In this document: positions 45,190-55,126 of the stretch, piece by piece
Layout: the number at the start of each line of letters is the position of its first letter
Position numbering within the stretch: the stretch's first letter is position 1
Assembly: GCA_002841495.1 (NCBI GenBank)
Contig: PGZV01000005.1
Span: 370,865 to 434,864, forward strand
Source of the DNA: Firmicutes bacterium HGW-Firmicutes-2
GTDB taxonomy: Bacteria; Bacillota; Clostridia; Lachnospirales; Vallitaleaceae
DNA: 64,000 nt
Direction of reading: 5' to 3'
Notes under the pieces: generated by a model
What the model saw: the letters and a program-made list of their open reading frames with translations, nothing else
What the model was told of the DNA's origin: nothing
The model's database searches: none
Translations under genes and position numbers: made by a program

Positions 45190-46458
45190 AACTATACGAT
45201 GAAATAATAAACAAAAGAGCCAAAATTGCTGTGATTGGACTGGGTTATGTAGGTATGCCTATTGCAGTTGCATTTGCGAGGAAGACAGAAGTTATTGGTT
45301 ATGACCTAAACAAGATGAAAATAGACGCTTATGTAAGTGGTGTTGATCCAACAAAAGAAGTTGGGGATGAAGTCATTAAGAACACAACGGTGATGTTTAC
45401 ATCAGATGAAAATAGGCTTAAAGAGGCCAAGTTTCATATTGTTGCGGTTCCAACACCGATTAATACGGATAAGACACCGGACTTATCACCTGTAGAAGGT
45501 GCAAGCCGCATCCTTGGACGAAATCTTTCCAAAGGTTCAATTGTTGTATATGAATCTACAGTATATCCTGGGGTTACAGAAGACATATGTGTTCCTATTC
45601 TTGAGAAAGAGTCAGGTTTGAAGTACGGTATAGATTTTAAAGTAGGTTATTCTCCTGAACGTATCAACCCAGGGGATAAAGTCAACACACTAGAGAAAAT
45701 TATTAAGATTGTATCGGGCATGGATCGAGAAACTACAGATATGATTGCTAGTGTATATGAATTGGTCATTGAAGCGGGTGTACATAAGGCGGATTCTATC
45801 AAAGTAGCAGAGGCTGCTAAAGTTGTAGAAAATAGCCAAAGAGATATTAATATTGCCTTTATGAATGAGTTGGCAATGGTTTTTGATAAGATGAATATTG
45901 AGGTTTTCGCCAGGTCTTGTAGGTGGACATTGTATCGGTGTAGATCCATATTATTTTGTTTATGAAGCAGAGAGATTAGGGTATCATAGTCAAATTGTTT
46001 TAGCAGGCAGAAAAATAAATGATGGCATGGGTGCTTTTGTTACTGATGCTATTATCAAAAAGTTAATACTATCAAATAAAAAAGTTAAAGAAGCGAAGGT
46101 GGCAATTTTGGGCGTTACCTTTAAAGAAAATTGTCCGGACACAAGAAACTCCAAGGTTGTTGACATTATTGAACAACTACAATCATATGGTATAAAACCG
46201 ATGATCGTTGATCCGATTGCAGATGAGGTTGAAGCCAAAGAACATTATGGAATTGACCTAATGAAGCTTGAAGAAGTCTATGACCTTGATTGTATTGTTC
46301 TGGCGGTAGCGCATACGGTGTTTAAGTCCATGAGTATAGATGATTTTGATGGTATGTATAAAGATATGCCAAAGGATGAGAAAGTCATGATTGACATAAA
46401 AAGTGTTTTTGATTTGGCTGAGTTAGAAGCATCAGGTTATACATATTGGCGTTTATAA
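45186..46458 (+). pseudogene. Nucleotide-sugar dehydrogenase disrupted by a deletion/frameshift (TviB/WbpA-like)
   Basis: The first frame (45186-45965) holds the NAD-binding domain (VIGLGYVGMPIAVAFA), YESTVYPGVTEDI, and AAKVVENSQRDINIAFMNEL. It leaves the family sequence at residue ~239. The rest, from FSPGLVGGHCIGVDPYY with the catalytic Cys to the C-terminus, continues in another frame ending at 46458. By comparison with relatives about 47 bases are missing near 45900, encoding the part around the TKWNFL motif. Intact, it would oxidise a UDP-HexNAc or UDP-hexose to the uronic acid. No frameshift-promoting slip site is seen, so the gene is probably inactive unless this is an assembly error. 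A different, intact Ugd lies at 55895. Confidence 0.85.
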
Positions 46459-46478
46459 GGAAAAAGTAGAGGTGTTTT

Positions 46479-47516
46479 ATGTATAAAGTAGGGATTTGTG
46501 GTCATTTTGGAAAGGACAAAGAGTTTCTTGATGGTCAGACTGTCAAAACCAAGACATTGGCGAAAGTATTGATCCATACTTATGGAGAAAACCAAGTGAA
46601 ATTGATTGACACTTATGGATGGAAGAAAAAAATTATTCATCTAGTAATTGCGTGTATAAGGCTGGTAAAAGAATGTGATAATGTGATTATTTTACCAGCC
46701 CATAATGGTGTTAAGGTTTTTGTGCCCTTGTTTGATAGTATCAATAAATTTTACAGGAAGAGGCTACATTATTCAGTGATAGGCGGATGGTTACCTCAGT
46801 TCATTCAGCAAAATCCTAAGCTTATTAAAAAGCTTAATAGATTTCATAGCATCCAAGTTGAAACAGATGTGATGGTCAAGGAATTGACTGAATTAGGCAT
46901 GCAACATATTTACAAAGTGCCTAACTTTAAAATCCTTAGAGTAGTAAATGAAAACGAATTGATACTACAAAAAGAGCCACCTTACCATTTATGTATGTTT
47001 TCAAGAATTACACCGTTAAAAGGTATTGAAAATGCAATGAAAACGGTCCATGAGATTAACAAAAAATTCGGTAGGGTTATATTTAAGCTTGATATTTATG
47101 GATGGATTGATGATGACTATAAAGAGCGATTTAATGAATGTATGAAGACTTATGAGAACGAGGTTTCATACAAAGGTTCTGTTAGTTCTTCGAAAAGTGT
47201 AGAAGTGATTCAAAAATATCATCTCTTATTGTTTCCAACAGAGTATAGAACAGAAGGTATTCCCGGTACAATCATAGACGCGTATTTTGCAGGTGTGCCA
47301 GTGGTAGCATCAACATGGAACTCGGCTACTGAAATAATCATCCATAACGAAACAGGTATCCTTTATGATTTTGATGATTTGGAGGGTTTGAAAAAGAGCC
47401 TATTGCTATTAAAAGACCAGCCTGACTTAGTCCATAGAATGAAACATGCTTGTTTAAAACAGGCAAAAAATTATTCACCAGAATACGTAACATCTATTAT
47501 AACGGGTTACCTATAA
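46479..47516 (+). CDS. Glycosyltransferase family 4
   Basis: A GT-B retaining glycosyltransferase of 345 residues. The C-terminal half has FSRITPLKGIENAMK (donor-site loop), LDIYGWIDDDYK and the E-x7-E region TEYRTEGIPGTIIDAYFAGVPVVAS (given in part: TEGIPGTIIDAYFAG). The N-terminal acceptor domain is less conserved. It probably adds one sugar of the repeat unit; donor and linkage are unknown. AGAGGTG lies 7 bases before the ATG. Confidence 0.83.
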   Translation: MYKVGICGHFGKDKEFLDGQTVKTKTLAKVLIHTYGENQVKLIDTYGWKKKIIHLVIACIRLVKECDNVIILPAHNGVKVFVPLFDSINKFYRKRLHYSVIGGWLPQFIQQNPKLIKKLNRFHSIQVETDVMVKELTELGMQHIYKVPNFKILRVVNENELILQKEPPYHLCMFSRITPLKGIENAMKTVHEINKKFGRVIFKLDIYGWIDDDYKERFNECMKTYENEVSYKGSVSSSKSVEVIQKYHLLLFPTEYRTEGIPGTIIDAYFAGVPVVASTWNSATEIIIHNETGILYDFDDLEGLKKSLLLLKDQPDLVHRMKHACLKQAKNYSPEYVTSIITGYL

Positions 47517-47580
47517 ACAAAAGCACATAGACTTGGGTGAGTTTAATAATACAATTTAGGTAAGCATGAGGGAGATTATC

Positions 47581-48663
47581 ATGGAAGAGAGATTAAAAAT
47601 ATTACAGTTTGTGCCTAAGCTAGAATTGGCCGGCGCAGAAATAATGATAGAAAACCTTGCAAAACAACTAAAAAAAGATGGTTATGATGTTAAAGTTGTC
47701 AGTTTATATAATTATCAGTCTGCAATAACCAATAGGCTTGAGGCGGTAGGTATACAAGTCCTATATATGGATAAGAAACCAAAGTTTGACTTAAAATTGT
47801 TTGTAAGCTTATTTAAGTTGCTTAAAAAAGAAAAGCCAGATGTTGTGCATACGCATTTATATATTTTACCTTATGTTATGCCTATTGCACAATTATTAGG
47901 CATAAAAAAAAGAGTTCATACAATTCATAATATTGCTGTTAAAGAAAATGGGTCAATTATTAGAAAAGTTAACAAATTTTTCTACCATGTTTGTAAGGTT
48001 GTACCGGTATCGATTAGTCCGATGGTGAAGGATACAATTATTGAAGAGTATGGCTTAAAAGATGAAGCAGTTCCAATGATTTATAATGGGATCCAACTAG
48101 AGATGTGTAAACCAAAAACCAACCATGATACCAGTGATTCAAAGGTATCTCTTTTACATGTAGGTAGGTTTTGTGAGCAGAAGAACCATAAAGGGTTAAT
48201 CGAAAGCTTCCGTTTGCTTAGGGAATCTAATAGGGATATAGAGCTTAAACTAATAGGTTCTGGAAATTATGAAGAAGATATTAAGACGTTGGTTAGGTCC
48301 TATCATTTAGAAGACTGTGTTGAATTCTTAGGACTTAAGCCAAATGTATACAAGTATATGAATGAAGCAGATATTTTTGTGCTTCCATCTTTATGGGAAG
48401 GGATGCCAATTACATTGATTGAGGCAATGGCTACAGGATTACCCATTGTTGCTACGGATGTTGGTGGTATTTCAGATATGATTACGCATGACGATTCAGG
48501 ACTCGTTGTAAAAGCACAGGTTGAAGACATTGCAGAAGCACTTGATCGTCTCATAAGAAATAAGGAATTGAGAATTAAGCTTGGAAACAATGCTTTGAAA
48601 AAATCTATATGTTTTGATGCCATCCAAATGGCGAAGGGTTATGAAACCATTTATAATGATTAG
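47581..48663 (+). CDS. Glycosyltransferase family 4
   Basis: A 360-residue GT-B enzyme. PKLELAGAEIMIENLAKQL near the N-terminus gives the family's acceptor-side loop; LHVGRFCEQKNHKGLIES, FLGLKPNVYKYMNEADIF and LPSLWEGMPITLIEAMATG (E-x7-E) form the donor half. ATG 47581 has GAGGGAG 6 bases upstream and is preferred over the ATG at 47566, whose own upstream site is weak. One of three adjacent GT4 genes. Confidence 0.86.
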   Translation: MEERLKILQFVPKLELAGAEIMIENLAKQLKKDGYDVKVVSLYNYQSAITNRLEAVGIQVLYMDKKPKFDLKLFVSLFKLLKKEKPDVVHTHLYILPYVMPIAQLLGIKKRVHTIHNIAVKENGSIIRKVNKFFYHVCKVVPVSISPMVKDTIIEEYGLKDEAVPMIYNGIQLEMCKPKTNHDTSDSKVSLLHVGRFCEQKNHKGLIESFRLLRESNRDIELKLIGSGNYEEDIKTLVRSYHLEDCVEFLGLKPNVYKYMNEADIFVLPSLWEGMPITLIEAMATGLPIVATDVGGISDMITHDDSGLVVKAQVEDIAEALDRLIRNKELRIKLGNNALKKSICFDAIQMAKGYETIYND

Positions 48664-48686
48664 GTACGAGGTATAGGGAGTAAGCT

Positions 48687-49781
48687 ATGAGGATTTTATT
48701 TGTTGTTCCGGGTATGGGTTATGGTGGTGCTGAAAGGGTTATTTCGATTCTATCGAATGCATTTGTAACCAAGGGTGACAGTGTTAAAATTATTAATTTT
48801 GACAAAGAGGGCATTACGGCATACCATCTCAATGCTAAGGTTGATTTATACAAGCTGGGGAATATGAATACCAAGAGTCTGAAAAGTATTGTAAGTTTTA
48901 TTAATAACTTGAGAAGTATGATTAAGGCATATAATCCGGATGTTATTATATCATTTATTAATGATGTGTGTGCTATTACAGCGCTTGCCAATATTGGCTT
49001 AAAATACCCACTTATATATTCAGAGAGAAACGATCCGAGGTTTATTAATAACTCGCTTAAAGAGAAAAGCTATGGTTTTCTTGTAAAAAGCCTGACGGAT
49101 GGATTTGTGTTTCAAACCAATGGCGCTAAAAACTTATACTCAAAAAAGGTACGTAATCGATCCGCTGTCATTCTTAATCCTATACAAATGGATGCTTTTC
49201 CAAAATGTTGGCAAGGTGAACGTGAAAAGTTGATTGTTTCCGTTGGTAGATTACATCCTCAGAAAAACCAGAAACTCTTAATAAAGGCATTCTCTAATAT
49301 AGCAGATGCTTATCCAGACTATATTATGAAAATATATGGTGAAGGTCCACTTAAACAGGAGTTAATCAATCAGATTCATGAGCTTGAGTTGTCAGAACGT
49401 ATTTTTTTAGAAGGCAATGTGGAGAACATCTTAGAAAGAATTGTTTCAGCAGAAATATTTGCATATAGCTCCAATTATGAAGGACTTCCTAATGCACTTA
49501 TGGAAGCAATGGTACTAGGGATACCTTGTATATCTACAGATTGTTCACCAGGCGGTGCAGCTATGCTAATAGAAAATGAAAAAAATGGATTGTTGGTGCC
49601 TATTGAAGATGAGTTGGCGTTAACAAATGGGTTGGACTATTTGTTAAAAAACAAAGAGGCTGCCTCTAGAATGGGTGCGTGTGCTATTAATCTTGTTAAT
49701 GAAGTTAATGAAGAGCACATTGTAAGAGAATGGCAATCATTTATTCAACGGATTATGGATAAGAAAAGGAATAAAAACTGA
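48687..49781 (+). CDS. Glycosyltransferase family 4
   Basis: A 364-residue GT-B enzyme. VPGMGYGGAERVISILS (7-23), SVGRLHPQKNQKLLIKAF, EGNVENILERIVSAEIFAY and SSNYEGLPNALMEAMVLG show the GT4 fold, and STDCSPGGAAMLI resembles GalNAc-transferase relatives such as PglJ/PglH. AGGGAG precedes the ATG. The stop overlaps the polymerase start by one base (TGATG), so the two genes are coupled. Confidence 0.86.
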   Translation: MRILFVVPGMGYGGAERVISILSNAFVTKGDSVKIINFDKEGITAYHLNAKVDLYKLGNMNTKSLKSIVSFINNLRSMIKAYNPDVIISFINDVCAITALANIGLKYPLIYSERNDPRFINNSLKEKSYGFLVKSLTDGFVFQTNGAKNLYSKKVRNRSAVILNPIQMDAFPKCWQGEREKLIVSVGRLHPQKNQKLLIKAFSNIADAYPDYIMKIYGEGPLKQELINQIHELELSERIFLEGNVENILERIVSAEIFAYSSNYEGLPNALMEAMVLGIPCISTDCSPGGAAMLIENEKNGLLVPIEDELALTNGLDYLLKNKEAASRMGACAINLVNEVNEEHIVREWQSFIQRIMDKKRNKN

Positions 49782-51007
49782 TGGGTATGATCTTAGCTTC
49801 AAATGATGAAAATAATATTATGGGTTTTTTAAAGGTCAGCCTATTTTTTTTGGTGCTAGTAGGCTTGAATCCGGATTTAAATAGTATACGGGTTGTATGG
49901 TGGGGCATTATTTTGTTTGCCATAGTCAATATGTTGATTGTAATTGTTAAAAAAGATTTACCTGTGGTAAACCAATTTTTCATATGGATGCTTGCCTTTT
50001 TCTTTTGGAGTACTTTGTCCTATTTCTGGTCCATTTATTTCGCTATAACCTTTGAAATATTAAAATCACTATTAATCAATTTAGTGGTGTTTTGGTTATT
50101 GTCATGTGTTATTGTTACGGAAGTTGATATTTATTCATTGTTTAGAATAATTGTTTATGCAACGACGCTAAATGGAATCTATATATTATATAAGATAGAT
50201 GTTGATTTACTGCGAACGACTCAAATTGGTGCAGACATGCTTGGTGAATCATGGAATGGTAATGCCATTGGCGTTATGATGGCTTTTGGTGTACTGATAT
50301 CATTGCTACTTATGAATAAAGAGGAAGGCAGATACAAAAAAATAGGATATATTTTTATAATTGCCTTATCAACACTCATTGTTATTCTTACAGGCTCAAG
50401 AAAGGCTTTGTTTTTTGTAGTATTTGGTTATGTTACTTTTACAGGTCTAAGCAGCAAAAGCAATCGAATTATGATGATGGCTAAGATTATTATAATAATG
50501 GCTTTGGCCTACCAGTTGATAATGAACATTCCGATATTTTACAATATTTTGGGTGTTCGTTTAGAAGGTTTATTTGCTATTGTTACAGGTGTTGGCTCAG
50601 TTGATAGTAGCACTGAACTTAGAATTGAATACATTGATTATGGTATATCTTGGTTTATGGATAAACCAATCATTGGATATGGAGTAGATAACTATAGAGT
50701 ACTGTTATATCGTGCCATAGGAAAGGGTACATATTCTCATAATAACTATATAGAGCTATTGGTTGGAGTGGGATTAATTGGAACGATTATTTATTATTAT
50801 GCATTTGGGTATGTGTTGGTAAATGCCATTAAATTATTAAAAATTTCAAAAGAACCTATGATCTATTTAATTATGGTTATTATAGTTGCTATCTTAATAT
50901 CTCAATATGGATTTGTAACCTATTATGATTTTTTTGTAAACTTAATTATATGTATTAGTTTCATAGTTGTAAGAACTAAGTTAAAAGATAACATAAGATG
51001 GTTATAG
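49781..51007 (+). CDS. Wzy-like O-antigen polymerase/ligase family protein
   Basis: A membrane protein of 408 residues with about 10-12 helices. The large extracytoplasmic loop and flanking sequence ILTGSRKALFFVVFGY and ELRIEYIDYGISWFMDKP followed by GYGVDNYRVLL and YSHNNYIELLVGVGLIG match the Wzy_C family. It likely polymerises flipped repeat units outside the membrane, working with a flippase and the Wzz-like protein at 54352. The start overlaps the previous stop. Confidence 0.87.
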   Translation: MGMILASNDENNIMGFLKVSLFFLVLVGLNPDLNSIRVVWWGIILFAIVNMLIVIVKKDLPVVNQFFIWMLAFFFWSTLSYFWSIYFAITFEILKSLLINLVVFWLLSCVIVTEVDIYSLFRIIVYATTLNGIYILYKIDVDLLRTTQIGADMLGESWNGNAIGVMMAFGVLISLLLMNKEEGRYKKIGYIFIIALSTLIVILTGSRKALFFVVFGYVTFTGLSSKSNRIMMMAKIIIIMALAYQLIMNIPIFYNILGVRLEGLFAIVTGVGSVDSSTELRIEYIDYGISWFMDKPIIGYGVDNYRVLLYRAIGKGTYSHNNYIELLVGVGLIGTIIYYYAFGYVLVNAIKLLKISKEPMIYLIMVIIVAILISQYGFVTYYDFFVNLIICISFIVVRTKLKDNIRWL

Positions 51008-51056
51008 GGTCAAAACTAAGTCTAAAGATATTCGTAGAAGTGGAGAAAGACATGTT

Positions 51057-52556
51057 ATGAGTAGTAAAAAAAAGGTTATAGAGAACTCCGTTTTATATAC
51101 AATGAGTTCGCTTTTATTGAAATCAGCAGGATTTTTATTGTTGCCAATATATACAAGGTTTTTAACACCTACAGATTACGGTATAACCAATTTGGCCTCA
51201 AGCTTTACTCAAGTAGCAACATATGTAATTGCATTCTCATTATATTCGGCATTGGTTAGATTCTACACAGATTACAGTGTAGATCGGGAAACATTAAAGA
51301 GATTCTATGGATCGATTATTAGCTTTATTGGTCTTATGTGTATAACATCCTTTATACTGATGATTGTTTTACGAGACTTTATAAACCGTTTGTTTTTTGA
51401 TAATCTTACATTTTATCCCATTATACTTGTGACGTTTGTTATGGTTGTTTTTATTACTCTGCATTCAACCCATGAAAGTATTTTGCAAGGTATGCAGCAA
51501 GGTAAAAAACTGACTGCAATTAACATCATTTTTTTTGTATTACAAGTATTATTGAACTTGTTATTAATAGGGTTTTTTAGATTAGGGGCATTGGGTGTTC
51601 TTTTATCTACTATGATTCTTAATATAGCGTATTTCTTTTTTATGATTTATGATTTGAAAAAAAATAATCTTGTAACGTTTTGTTTTGATAAAGAAATTCT
51701 TAAAGAAGCTTTGACCTATTCAATTCCTATAATGCCGCATAATCTTTCGACAAGTGTTGCAGGTCTAGCTTCCCGTGTTTTTATCAATAATAGTGGGTCT
51801 TTATATTCTGTTGGTCTATATAGTATAGCAATGCAATTTGGGTTGTTGATTGACCTTGTTCAAAGTTCTGTAAATAAAGCCTTTGCACCTTGGTTTTACG
51901 ATGTCATGAATAAAGGTGAGCATGAAAAACATCCTGAGATCAAAGATTTATCCCATATTTTATTGACGCTCTATTCTATATTGTACATGCTTATTGGTTT
52001 ATTCTCTCAAGAAGCCATTTTTATTATGACCAATGAAAACTATTTAATGGCTTGGACAGTCGTACCGATTCTTGTGATAGCATTCTCGATTAAGTCTATA
52101 TATTATTTCTATATAAATCTTATGTTCTATTATAAAGAAGCTACTAAAAAAATATTTATTTCTACTTTAATCGGTAGTTTTATGGATATTTTTCTTTCAT
52201 TTATTCTAATACCATATTATGGTATGTATGGTGCCGCGGTTGCTTTTTTGATAGCAAAAGCAATTATTGTGATCATTGTTCTTGTTTTCAGTAGAAAGTA
52301 TAATACAGTAGGATATAAGATTGGTAATATGCTGAAGGTTGTACTAACCAGCTTGATTTTTATGGGCATTGGTTTATATTTTAGTTTGACAAGATATATG
52401 GTTGAGTTTAATTGGCTTAATGTATTTTATAAATTCATTGTTTTGTTCATATACCTAGCTTATATTTATATAATTAACCATAAAGTTATTAAAGTGATGT
52501 TTATAAGCTTAAAGGAAATGGTAAATCTAAAAAGGAATAAAAATAATGAGCAATAA
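51057..52556 (+). CDS. Second polysaccharide flippase (Wzx-like, MATE/MOP superfamily)
   Basis: A 499-residue protein with about 14 hydrophobic helices. The start (VIENSVLYTMSSLLLKSAGF, LLPIYTRFLTPTDYGI) and YGMYGAAVAFLIAKAI late in the protein are typical of Polysacc_synt flippases. It is clearly different from the WzxC-like flippase at 32650. GTGGAG precedes the ATG. Having two flippases in one locus suggests two different lipid-linked products or a locus assembled from two sources. Confidence 0.88.
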   Translation: MSSKKKVIENSVLYTMSSLLLKSAGFLLLPIYTRFLTPTDYGITNLASSFTQVATYVIAFSLYSALVRFYTDYSVDRETLKRFYGSIISFIGLMCITSFILMIVLRDFINRLFFDNLTFYPIILVTFVMVVFITLHSTHESILQGMQQGKKLTAINIIFFVLQVLLNLLLIGFFRLGALGVLLSTMILNIAYFFFMIYDLKKNNLVTFCFDKEILKEALTYSIPIMPHNLSTSVAGLASRVFINNSGSLYSVGLYSIAMQFGLLIDLVQSSVNKAFAPWFYDVMNKGEHEKHPEIKDLSHILLTLYSILYMLIGLFSQEAIFIMTNENYLMAWTVVPILVIAFSIKSIYYFYINLMFYYKEATKKIFISTLIGSFMDIFLSFILIPYYGMYGAAVAFLIAKAIIVIIVLVFSRKYNTVGYKIGNMLKVVLTSLIFMGIGLYFSLTRYMVEFNWLNVFYKFIVLFIYLAYIYIINHKVIKVMFISLKEMVNLKRNKNNEQ

Positions 52557-52658
52557 GATTATCTTTGGTGGGCTGGGTCACCGTTACTTCTAAATACGAA
52601 AGCAAGAATGTTGAATGTTAGATCCATTGATGAGCACAAGTTTAGAATGCCCATAAGA

Positions 52659-52687
52659 TTGAATTGCGACACGGTACATGCTATAAT
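52659..52687 (+). promoter_or_regulatory. Promoter of the pectate-lyase-fold gene
   Basis: TTGAAT (52659-52664), 17-bp spacer ending in TGC, perfect TATAAT (52682-52687); 37 bases before the ATG. Confidence 0.78.
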
Positions 52688-52724
52688 CGGACTATATTTA
52701 GAATCTAAAGTGTGAGGAAATCAT

Positions 52725-54221
52725 ATGAAAAAAAGTATAATTATTATTGGGATCATCATTATCGCACTGATTAATGGACCTCTAAAAGTGGTGGCACCTA
52801 TAGTAAGTGATGAACCTGAAGTATTTGATGAAGTAATAGAAGTTATAGAAACAACACAAGAACCTGTTAAGGAAATTATAATACCGGCCAACAGTTTATT
52901 TGTTGAAGACTTTGGAGCAATTGGCGATGGTAGAGTAGATGATACAGATGCAATTCAAAAGGCTATTGACGAAGCAATTACGTTGGATAGACCATTAGTA
53001 TTTGAACAAGATAAGATCTATAAAATAACAGGAACGTTGTTAATAAAGAGTAATCTCCACATCAGTGGTTATGGATCTATATTATATATGCCATCACAAA
53101 GATGGTTGGTTAATATGATGATTACAGAGGAAAAAGAAATTGTTGAAAACGTAACCGTTGAAGGATTATCTTTTGTGTCCCAAAATGATAGAAAGGGAAC
53201 TGAATATGCGGCAGGTAGCTTGACAAGCAATGTTACAGCACTACATTTTATTGGAATCAATAACTTAAAGATTATAGACGTTATTATGTATGATATGAAT
53301 GTAGGAATCAAGTTTGGCCAATCCAGTAACAATCAAATGAATGAAAACATAACCATTGACAATACTCATATATACAGATCATTGACACCATTATTAATGA
53401 ACACAACCAAGGATTTTACAATGACAAAGAGTACGCTTGATGCAAGTGCAGGATCGAGTCGATTCCTTCATTCAGCATATATTGATATGAATACAAGCAA
53501 TATTACATTCGATCAAGTATTGTTTGAGAACTCACCAGGAGCAGGGGTGCATATATATAATGGGTATAAGGGCACGAGCCCGGCAACAAATATTAATATA
53601 ATTGATTGTCGTGTTCAAGATTCGAGAGTTGGTATTATAATTTTTAGTGGTGCAAACAATATAACCGTTTCAAATGTGGAAATAACAAGGGTGGATTTGG
53701 CATTTAGTGTTGATCATGCAGTAAATGTGGATATAAATAATGTGAAAATCATGGAGCCGACAGCCCTGACCGATGTACCTAAAGGTGCATTTAGAATGAA
53801 GAATATATATCAATCAAGTATTAAAAATGTTACTATTGACGGCAGTGGTATGGAAGGCGTATTAATTAGTATTCATGAAAATCTTGTGGATTTATTAATT
53901 TCAGACATGACAGCAAAAAACATTAATGACTTGAACCTATTTCAAGCTGACAACAGTTCAAATGTTGAAAATCTAGTAGTAGAGAATTCGACATTTGAAT
54001 TTAGTAAGGTTTCGACGGAAAGAATGAGATTTAGAGGTGCAGGATCAACAGCATTGTTCTATAATAATACTTTTATAAATACCAGTGATGTATATTCAAG
54101 CCTAATTAATAATGATATCAATACTAGCATATCACTAGTAAAAAATAAGTATAGCGGGTTCACAAGTCTGGTAAGTACCACTGACGCTTCAATTTTGGAG
54201 GACAATACTAATCTTAATTAA
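52725..54221 (+). CDS. Exported right-handed beta-helix protein (pectate-lyase-3 family)
   Basis: A 498-residue protein with an N-terminal membrane/signal segment (about 4-26) and an acidic linker (about 28-50). The pectate lyase-3 entry motif FVEDFGAIGDGRVDDTDAIQ (about 59-78) is followed by parallel beta-helix repeats rich in N/I/V ladders (ITIDNTHIY, NITFDQVLFENSP, NINIIDCRVQDS). In polysaccharide loci such proteins cut, epimerise or trim the polymer outside the cell. A uronic-acid-containing polymer (see Ugd and GAE) would suit a lyase, but catalytic residues cannot be assigned. GAGGAA precedes the ATG. Confidence 0.78.
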   Translation: MKKSIIIIGIIIIALINGPLKVVAPIVSDEPEVFDEVIEVIETTQEPVKEIIIPANSLFVEDFGAIGDGRVDDTDAIQKAIDEAITLDRPLVFEQDKIYKITGTLLIKSNLHISGYGSILYMPSQRWLVNMMITEEKEIVENVTVEGLSFVSQNDRKGTEYAAGSLTSNVTALHFIGINNLKIIDVIMYDMNVGIKFGQSSNNQMNENITIDNTHIYRSLTPLLMNTTKDFTMTKSTLDASAGSSRFLHSAYIDMNTSNITFDQVLFENSPGAGVHIYNGYKGTSPATNINIIDCRVQDSRVGIIIFSGANNITVSNVEITRVDLAFSVDHAVNVDINNVKIMEPTALTDVPKGAFRMKNIYQSSIKNVTIDGSGMEGVLISIHENLVDLLISDMTAKNINDLNLFQADNSSNVENLVVENSTFEFSKVSTERMRFRGAGSTALFYNNTFINTSDVYSSLINNDINTSISLVKNKYSGFTSLVSTTDASILEDNTNLN

Positions 54222-54351
54222 TTGATTAACATTCTAACTTATTGGACGCGTCTGATTTACGAGCAGGGAACTTATAAATTATTTGGCAAAGATATGCTAA
54301 TAAGAATTTGGGTTAAGAAAAATGACAATGATCATGTCAGAGGAGCTAAAC

Positions 54352-55053
54352 ATGAAAAAATTTTATCGAGAAATAAGTCTAAAAGACTTATTGCTTACAC
54401 TTATTAATAAATGGTGGATCATAGCTTTGTTTGTAACCTTTTCTGTTGGGTTTACCTATTGGGCAAATTTAACATATTTTGTACCATTATATAGCGCCCA
54501 ATCTACGCTTTTTTTTGGAAATGATCCAAGTGACGAAGAGAGTATGAGTTTGAATGATTTTAGAATCGGTTTGGAACTGATTAATGACTATAGAGAGTTG
54601 GTACAAAGCCGGTTGGTTATAGAAAAGGTTTTTGATCATCTGAATTATGATATGAATCTCCTTGATGTTAGAGAGAATCTGACAATAAATTCAGTTAAAG
54701 GGACAAGATTCATGTACATTACATATACAGACACTTCACCGGAAAGAGCGATGCGTGTAGCCAATAAATTCTCAGATGAACTTATAATAGGTGCAGAAGG
54801 AATGGTTGGTTTCAACAAAATAACAATTTTTGATTATGCTCAAAAACCAATACAACCTATTAATGCCAGTTTGATAATTGATTTAATTATTGCAGTTCTG
54901 GCGGGTGGGGTTGCAGGCGTGTTTTTTATATTTATTATTATGTTTTTTGATACAAGATTAAAAACTGAAAAAGACATAGAAAATATTTTTGGACTACCTG
55001 TTATTGGGAATATACCTATAGAGCATCGCCAAAAATCCAAAGAACGCATCTAA
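54352..55053 (+). CDS. Wzz-like polysaccharide chain-length / tyrosine kinase modulator (YveK/CapA type)
   Basis: A 233-residue membrane protein with helices at about 24-44 and 178-203 and an extracytoplasmic part between them containing the Wzz-type NDFRIGLELINDYRELVQS stretch. A short cytosolic tail follows (FDTRLKTEKDIENIFGLPVIGNIP), which in the family activates the partner BY-kinase. ATG 54352 has AGAGGAG 5 bases upstream; the in-frame ATG at 54322 lacks a site. It controls chain length with the next gene. Confidence 0.87.
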   Translation: MKKFYREISLKDLLLTLINKWWIIALFVTFSVGFTYWANLTYFVPLYSAQSTLFFGNDPSDEESMSLNDFRIGLELINDYRELVQSRLVIEKVFDHLNYDMNLLDVRENLTINSVKGTRFMYITYTDTSPERAMRVANKFSDELIIGAEGMVGFNKITIFDYAQKPIQPINASLIIDLIIAVLAGGVAGVFFIFIIMFFDTRLKTEKDIENIFGLPVIGNIPIEHRQKSKERI

Positions 55054-55126
55054 TCTCCTTTCAAGAGGATTCTTACTTTGGAAAAGTGTGTTTGTATTCG
55101 AAATTATCTATGAAGGGAACAATGCA

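Noticed and set aside
54222..54407. 61-codon frame between the beta-helix gene and the Wzz-like gene
   Set aside because: Starts with a TTG lacking a ribosome binding site, no recognisable sequence, and it overlaps the real Wzz-like start.
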